A stretch of 18,011 nucleotides of DNA from JACGMN01 sp964522635. Lineage in GTDB: Archaea > Halobacteriota > Syntropharchaeia > Alkanophagales > Methanospirareceae. The notes beneath the pieces are model-generated. The model did no database searches. It saw only the letters and a program-made list of their open reading frames with translations, and had not been told where the DNA came from. Of this stretch, positions 14,508 to 18,011 are shown one piece after another. The stretch's first letter is position 1. Each line of letters opens with the position of its first letter. The stretch lies in the NCBI GenBank assembly GCA_964522635.1, contig CAZFWT010000041.1:1-18011 (forward strand). Direction: 5' to 3'. The position numbers were made by a program, and so were the translations under genes.

Positions 14508-15675
14508 AACGCCGGAAGAGGTCTTTGAGAAGGAACGGCGGTACATCATGCCGACGTACAAGCGCCAGCCGATAGTCCTGACAGAAGGTAAGGGCGCTGT
14601 GGTTAAGGATATTACCGGCAAGGAGTACATCGATTGCGTCGGCGGCATTGCGGTCAATGCTGTGGGCTACCGCCACCCTGCGGTTGTACAAGCGATTCAG
14701 GCGCAGGCGGCGAAGCTCGTGCACGTCTCCAATCTGTATTATACGGAACCGCAGGTGCAGCTTGCGGAGAAGCTCGTCGCGCTGACCGGGATGGCCAAGA
14801 CGTTCTTCTGTAACTCCGGCGCGGAAAGCATCGAAGCGGCCGTGAAGCTGGCATGCAAGGAGACGGGGAAATCCGGGTTTGTCGCGGCGCGAGGCAGTTT
14901 CCACGGGCGGACGATTATATCCTTGAGTGCAACGTACGAGCCGAAATTCCGGGCGCCGTTTACGCCGCTGCTGCTGAAGAGCGTGGAGTTCGTGCCTTAT
15001 AACGATCCCGGAGCCATCCGAGAAGCGATCAACGAGGAGACGGCTGCGGTCATTGTGGAGCCGATCCAGGGCGAGAGCGGCATACGCATTCCCTCACCGG
15101 GTTACCTGAAAGAAGTCCGCGAGATCTGCACAGAAAAAGACGTCTTGCTTATTTTCGATGAGGTTCAGACGGGCTTTGGGCGCACGGGCGCATGGTTTGG
15201 GAAGGACCATGACGGCATTCAGCCGGACATCATGACGCTGGCGAAGGCGTTGGGCGCGGGCTTCCCGATCGGGGCCATGCTGGCACGCGCGGGGCTCGAA
15301 TTCGAGGCTGGCGAGCACGCTTCGACCTTTGGCGGCACGCCGCTTGCCTGCGCGACCGCTCTGGCGTCGATACGAGTAATAGAAGACGAGAAGCTCGTGG
15401 AACGTTCACGAGCACTCGGCGCGTATTTCCTGGAGCAGGCTCGTTCAGAGCACGGATTGGCGTCCAGCCCGGTAGTAAAAGAGATCCGCGGAAAGGGGCT
15501 GATGATCGGGATCGAGCTGACAAAGCCGTGCGCTGAAATAGTAGGAAAAGCGCTCGCGCGCGGTATTTTGATCAATTGCACTGCTGATACGGTCATACGG
15601 CTGGTGCCGCCGCTGGTCATCGGTAAGGAGCAGCTGGACACGGTGATTACCGTTTTGCGTGAGATACTGGAATAG
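14500..15675 (+). CDS. argD: Class III aminotransferase, acetylornithine aminotransferase type
   Basis: A 391-residue PLP enzyme, most likely N-acetylornithine aminotransferase of arginine biosynthesis, possibly also acting in lysine synthesis. The start region GGIAVNAVGYRHPAVVQAI is ArgD-like. FCNSGAESIEAAVKLA (103-118), SFHGRT (133-138), FDEVQTGFGRTG (219-230, D220 for the PLP ring nitrogen) and LAKALGAGFPIGA (247-259, with Schiff-base K249) are all intact. HASTFGGTPLACA and RLVPPLVI follow. The ATG lies inside the end of the PHP gene (eight-base overlap) with GGTGAT at 14486-14491, which points to translational coupling. No other arg gene is in the window, so 4-aminobutyrate or another omega-aminotransferase activity cannot be excluded. 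Length is normal. Confidence 0.88.
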   Translation: MFRTPEEVFEKERRYIMPTYKRQPIVLTEGKGAVVKDITGKEYIDCVGGIAVNAVGYRHPAVVQAIQAQAAKLVHVSNLYYTEPQVQLAEKLVALTGMAKTFFCNSGAESIEAAVKLACKETGKSGFVAARGSFHGRTIISLSATYEPKFRAPFTPLLLKSVEFVPYNDPGAIREAINEETAAVIVEPIQGESGIRIPSPGYLKEVREICTEKDVLLIFDEVQTGFGRTGAWFGKDHDGIQPDIMTLAKALGAGFPIGAMLARAGLEFEAGEHASTFGGTPLACATALASIRVIEDEKLVERSRALGAYFLEQARSEHGLASSPVVKEIRGKGLMIGIELTKPCAEIVGKALARGILINCTADTVIRLVPPLVIGKEQLDTVITVLREILE

Positions 15676-15776
15676 CGCGCGTTGACGCTGCCCGAAGCCG
15701 CTGTGTGATGGCGAGCGCGAGGCGGCGATCACGAAAGTTATCATTGCCTGAACCACCTTTAGAGATAGTGTTGAGC

Positions 15777-16508
15777 ATGGAGCCAGCAGCAGAAAGAGGA
15801 GTTAACAGGAAACTGGTAATCGCACTCGTGCTTATGACCGTCGCGCTCGTCTCCATCGCCTATTACAGCACACACCGTGAGATCACCGATCCACGGGTCA
15901 TTATAGCGAAGACCGTCGATGCCTCGGAAGTGGTGGACTCCTATCGATTCGAGCTCATTACCGCTATAACGATGCCCGAAGGAGAGGTCGTGATGCTGAG
16001 CGGCTCGGGCTGTGTGGATTACCGGGCTCAGAAGATGCGCACGGCGATGACGATGATGGACAGGTCGGTGGAGATGATTCTCATCAACGATACCGCGTAC
16101 GTTAGAGAATCGCTCGGCGCGTGGCGGAGAGAGGACGTCACGGACCGTTCGATCTGGGCGAGCGGCTACGACCAGCTGGCGCAGCAGCGCTCGATACTGA
16201 CGAATGCGTCGAACGTAACGATGCGCGCGGATGATGAAGGGTGGATCATGGAGATCGTGCCCAATCGAACGGACTTGATCGCGCAGATGAACGGCGCGGG
16301 CCTGGCGCTGAGCGGCGACGAAGAGCTGAATGATTTCGGGATTACCTACCGGATAGAGCGGGGCACCTTTTACATCACGGACATAGAGAACCGAATTGAA
16401 CTGTTGCTGAATATCCAGGGGCTGCTCACCCCGATCGAATTGAACAGCACCATCCGGCTGTACGATTACAATGAGGCGCTGGTGATCGAAGCGCCCGTGG
16501 GCCTTTAG
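15777..16508 (+). CDS. Membrane-anchored extracytoplasmic protein, LolA/LppX-like pattern
   Basis: I do not recognise a named family. From the ATG at 15777 it has 243 residues: a short positive N terminus, a membrane anchor at about residues 13-29 (VIALVLMTVALVSIAYY), then an exported domain of alternating beta strands. The layout (SYRFELITAITM, then CVDYRAQKM, ILINDTAYV, GWIMEIVPN) recalls archaeal lipoprotein-carrier-like (LolA/LppX) sheets, but this is only a resemblance. Several NxT/S sites (such as NDT, NAS, NVT, NRT) could be N-glycosylated. The frame is open further back to GTG 15705 and ATG 15708, which would add 23 residues before the anchor. I prefer 15777 because the anchor then sits near the N terminus. 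It follows argD after 101 bases. Confidence 0.6.
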   Translation: MEPAAERGVNRKLVIALVLMTVALVSIAYYSTHREITDPRVIIAKTVDASEVVDSYRFELITAITMPEGEVVMLSGSGCVDYRAQKMRTAMTMMDRSVEMILINDTAYVRESLGAWRREDVTDRSIWASGYDQLAQQRSILTNASNVTMRADDEGWIMEIVPNRTDLIAQMNGAGLALSGDEELNDFGITYRIERGTFYITDIENRIELLLNIQGLLTPIELNSTIRLYDYNEALVIEAPVGL

Positions 16509-16553
16509 GAAACGCCCGTTTCGCTCTTTACGCTCGCGGACGCGGTAAGGTAA

Positions 16554-16561
16554 GCTTTAAA
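16554..16561 (+). promoter_or_regulatory. TATA box of the second PHP gene
   Basis: CTTTAAAC, about 40-47 bases before the ATG at 16601. The match is fair, and the predicted leader of about 15-20 bases has no clear ribosome site. Confidence 0.42.
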
Positions 16562-16600
16562 CCCTGCGCCGCTCTCTCTTTCTGATAGAGTACCGATGCG

Positions 16601-17302
16601 ATGACCCGAACTTTCACGCTCGATCTGCACGTGCACACGAATTACTCGATCGACGGTCACGACTCTGTAGAGCGGATAATTGAGGTTGCGCGGGCGCGAG
16701 GACTTGACGGTCTGGCGATCTGTGATCACAATACGATGGCCGGGGTTCAGGCCGCGCGTGACTACGTAGCCGCTCATGACCTGGACTTCCTGATCATTCC
16801 GGGCGTTGAAGTAACCACATCCCAAGGCCATCTGCTTGTGCTCGGCCTCGAGGAGGGCGTAGAGCGAGATATGACCGCGACGAAAACGATACGGGCGTTG
16901 CGGCACTACGAACACGAGCGCACGCAGAGCATCGTGATCGTCGCGCCACATCCCTATCATCCATTTCGACACAGTATCGGTAACATCTGCACACATCCTG
17001 AGATAGAGGCAATTGAAGTCTTCAATTCACGATATTTCACCGGTCTCGGGAATCTGCGGGCACGGCGAATGGCAAAGCGAACAGGTAAGATAGCGGTTTC
17101 GGGCAGCGATGCACATTCCGCAGACTGCGTTGGGCTCGCGACCGTAACGGTGGAAGCGGATGTGGCGGTAGCTCGCACGCCTGACCACCGTGCAATTGTG
17201 AAGGCGCTCAAAGCGGGAAGGGTCCGAGTCAAGGCCAGGAAACGAACGCCCTTCTGCCTTTATCTCTTGCAATTGTGCAAGAAGAAACGGCAGATGGATT
17301 GA
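16601..17302 (+). CDS. PHP-domain phosphoesterase (PHP/YciV type)
   Basis: A 233-residue PHP protein, distinct from the one at 13833. Its likely metal ligands are H10, H12 and D18 in DLHVHTNYSIDG, D42-H43 in CDHNT, E70 in GVEVTTSQGH with H77, H117 in APHPYHPF, and D170/H172 in GSDAHS. This is the pattern of small cytosolic phosphoesterases that cleave nucleotide or sugar phosphates; some relatives act on 3',5'-bisphosphates or as RNA exonucleases. The C terminus is strongly basic (residues 210-230), which could favour nucleic-acid contact. It has its own TATA-like box and its 3' end faces mobA across 41 bases. The family is sure; the substrate is unknown. Confidence 0.82.
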   Translation: MTRTFTLDLHVHTNYSIDGHDSVERIIEVARARGLDGLAICDHNTMAGVQAARDYVAAHDLDFLIIPGVEVTTSQGHLLVLGLEEGVERDMTATKTIRALRHYEHERTQSIVIVAPHPYHPFRHSIGNICTHPEIEAIEVFNSRYFTGLGNLRARRMAKRTGKIAVSGSDAHSADCVGLATVTVEADVAVARTPDHRAIVKALKAGRVRVKARKRTPFCLYLLQLCKKKRQMD

Positions 17303-17343
17303 TGGCATACCCCTCCCTCGGAAGAGCGGGTGCGAGCACGTAG

Positions 17344-17991
17344 CTATGTGTCGCTTTCGGGGTTCTTCTCGGTGTCAATGAGCGATGCACACTTCTGTAA
17401 CTCCTCGGGCGTATTGATATTGCGGAAGGTCGTTAATTCCGGTGCGAGCGCCTGAATTCGGGCCACCGGCAGGTAATGGACGTTCTTGAGCTGGAGCAGC
17501 ACGTTGAACATCCGCTCGTTGCCTTTCTTGATCGAGTTCCGGACCGCAGCGAGTGTGGGCTCCTTCTTGTATACAGCATGCAACGGCTCTACCATCCCGT
17601 TCTCCCAGGTGGGAACGACCGCGCTGTAATTACCGCGCTCCGCTTCCGTAAAGAGAAGATCCACGACGCGTCTGTTGACGAAGGGCATATCGCAGCCGAT
17701 AACGAGCGAGTAGGGCGCGGAAGCACGCTCCAGGCCAGAGAGCACGCCGGCAAGCGGTCCGAAGCCGCTTACGGAATCGAAGACCAGGATGACACTATTG
17801 GGTATCTGCTGGCGGATTCGCCTGCCCTGCTGCTCATCCCGCGCGGCGACGATGATCTCATCCGCCAAATCGGCGAGGTTGTCAATGACGTGCTGAAGGA
17901 GCGGCTTGCGGTTTAAGACGATGAAGCACTTATCGCGCGAGTTGAATCGCTGTCCCTTGCCACCTGCGAGGATGAGCACTGTTCGTTGCAT
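17344..17991 (-). CDS. mobA: Molybdenum cofactor guanylyltransferase MobA
   Basis: A 215-residue GT-A fold enzyme that joins GMP to molybdopterin (or the tungsten form) to make the dinucleotide cofactor used by formate and formylmethanofuran dehydrogenases. It starts LILAGGKGQRF (6-16) with D20-K21. GPLAGVLSGLE (78-88), GCDMPFV with metal-binding D101, EPLHAVY (135-141) and the late NINTPEEL are the MobA order. Length is typical. The ATG is at 17989-17991, and only 20 bases of upstream sequence remain in the window, so its promoter and neighbours on that side cannot be judged. Close relatives use other nucleotides or pterins (such as MocA, CofC), but the full motif set fits MobA best. It is convergent with the PHP gene. 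Confidence 0.92.
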   Translation of the reverse strand: MQRTVLILAGGKGQRFNSRDKCFIVLNRKPLLQHVIDNLADLADEIIVAARDEQQGRRIRQQIPNSVILVFDSVSGFGPLAGVLSGLERASAPYSLVIGCDMPFVNRRVVDLLFTEAERGNYSAVVPTWENGMVEPLHAVYKKEPTLAAVRNSIKKGNERMFNVLLQLKNVHYLPVARIQALAPELTTFRNINTPEELQKCASLIDTEKNPESDT

Positions 17992-18011
17992 TGCTACTCA
18001 CGTACTTAATA

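Overview
The window is a gene-dense, roughly 18 kb stretch of an archaeal chromosome. The call as an archaeon rests on several independent things seen here: an aRF1-type release factor with NIKS and GGQ motifs, RNA polymerase subunit L, exosome subunit Csl4, SRP19, archaeal-type uS8 and zinc-ribbon uS14, an archaeal RNase J, tRNAs without an encoded CCA, and A/T-rich TATA-like boxes about 25-40 bases before many starts. DNA gyrase B, GrpE, a CooC-type nickel-insertion ATPase, MobA and a MenA-like prenyltransferase fit an anaerobic, CODH-using euryarchaeote of the methanogen/ANME/Archaeoglobus sphere. That placement is an inference; no marker here fixes the order.

Layout. 1-1540: RNase J and tRNA-Leu(CAG), both minus. 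1621-4039: a GtrA-family membrane protein and gyrB, plus. 4040-4318: the longest non-coding stretch (279 bases, AT-rich, two TATA-like boxes). 4319-6391: a tocopherol-cyclase-like protein and a MenA/UbiA-type prenyltransferase, convergent. 6571-7233: rps8 and rps14 (minus), a detached piece of the spc ribosomal cluster. 7307-8700: cooC-like ATPase (plus) and grpE (minus, TTG start), convergent across a GCTGA pentamer repeat. 8933-9697: an EMC6-like small membrane protein (plus) overlapping at its 3' end a bacterial-type RuvC resolvase (minus). 9757-10734: csl4-rpoL-tRNA-Gly(CCC), with the tRNA starting inside rpoL. 10864-13469: a shortened aRF1 and a TraB-family membrane protein. 13525-15675: SRP19, a PHP phosphoesterase and an ArgD-type aminotransferase, tightly packed. 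15777-17302: an anchored extracytoplasmic protein and a second PHP protein. 17344-17991: mobA (minus).

Most of the region is RNA and protein housekeeping: RNA decay (RNase J, Csl4), transcription (RpoL), translation (uS8, uS14, aRF1, tRNAs), targeting and membrane insertion (SRP19, EMC6-like), folding (GrpE) and DNA topology or repair (GyrB, RuvC). The metabolic islands are the putative quinone/prenyl-lipid pair, ArgD and the cofactor genes cooC and mobA.

I see no mobile element, CRISPR array or defence island. The points most worth a second look are the tRNA-Gly that overlaps the rpoL stop codon, aRF1 without its zinc minidomain in a region where UAG is the commonest stop, RuvC in an archaeon, the tocopherol-cyclase-like/prenyltransferase pair, and the isolated rps14-rps8 pair. 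No three-hundred-base stretch lacks a gene.
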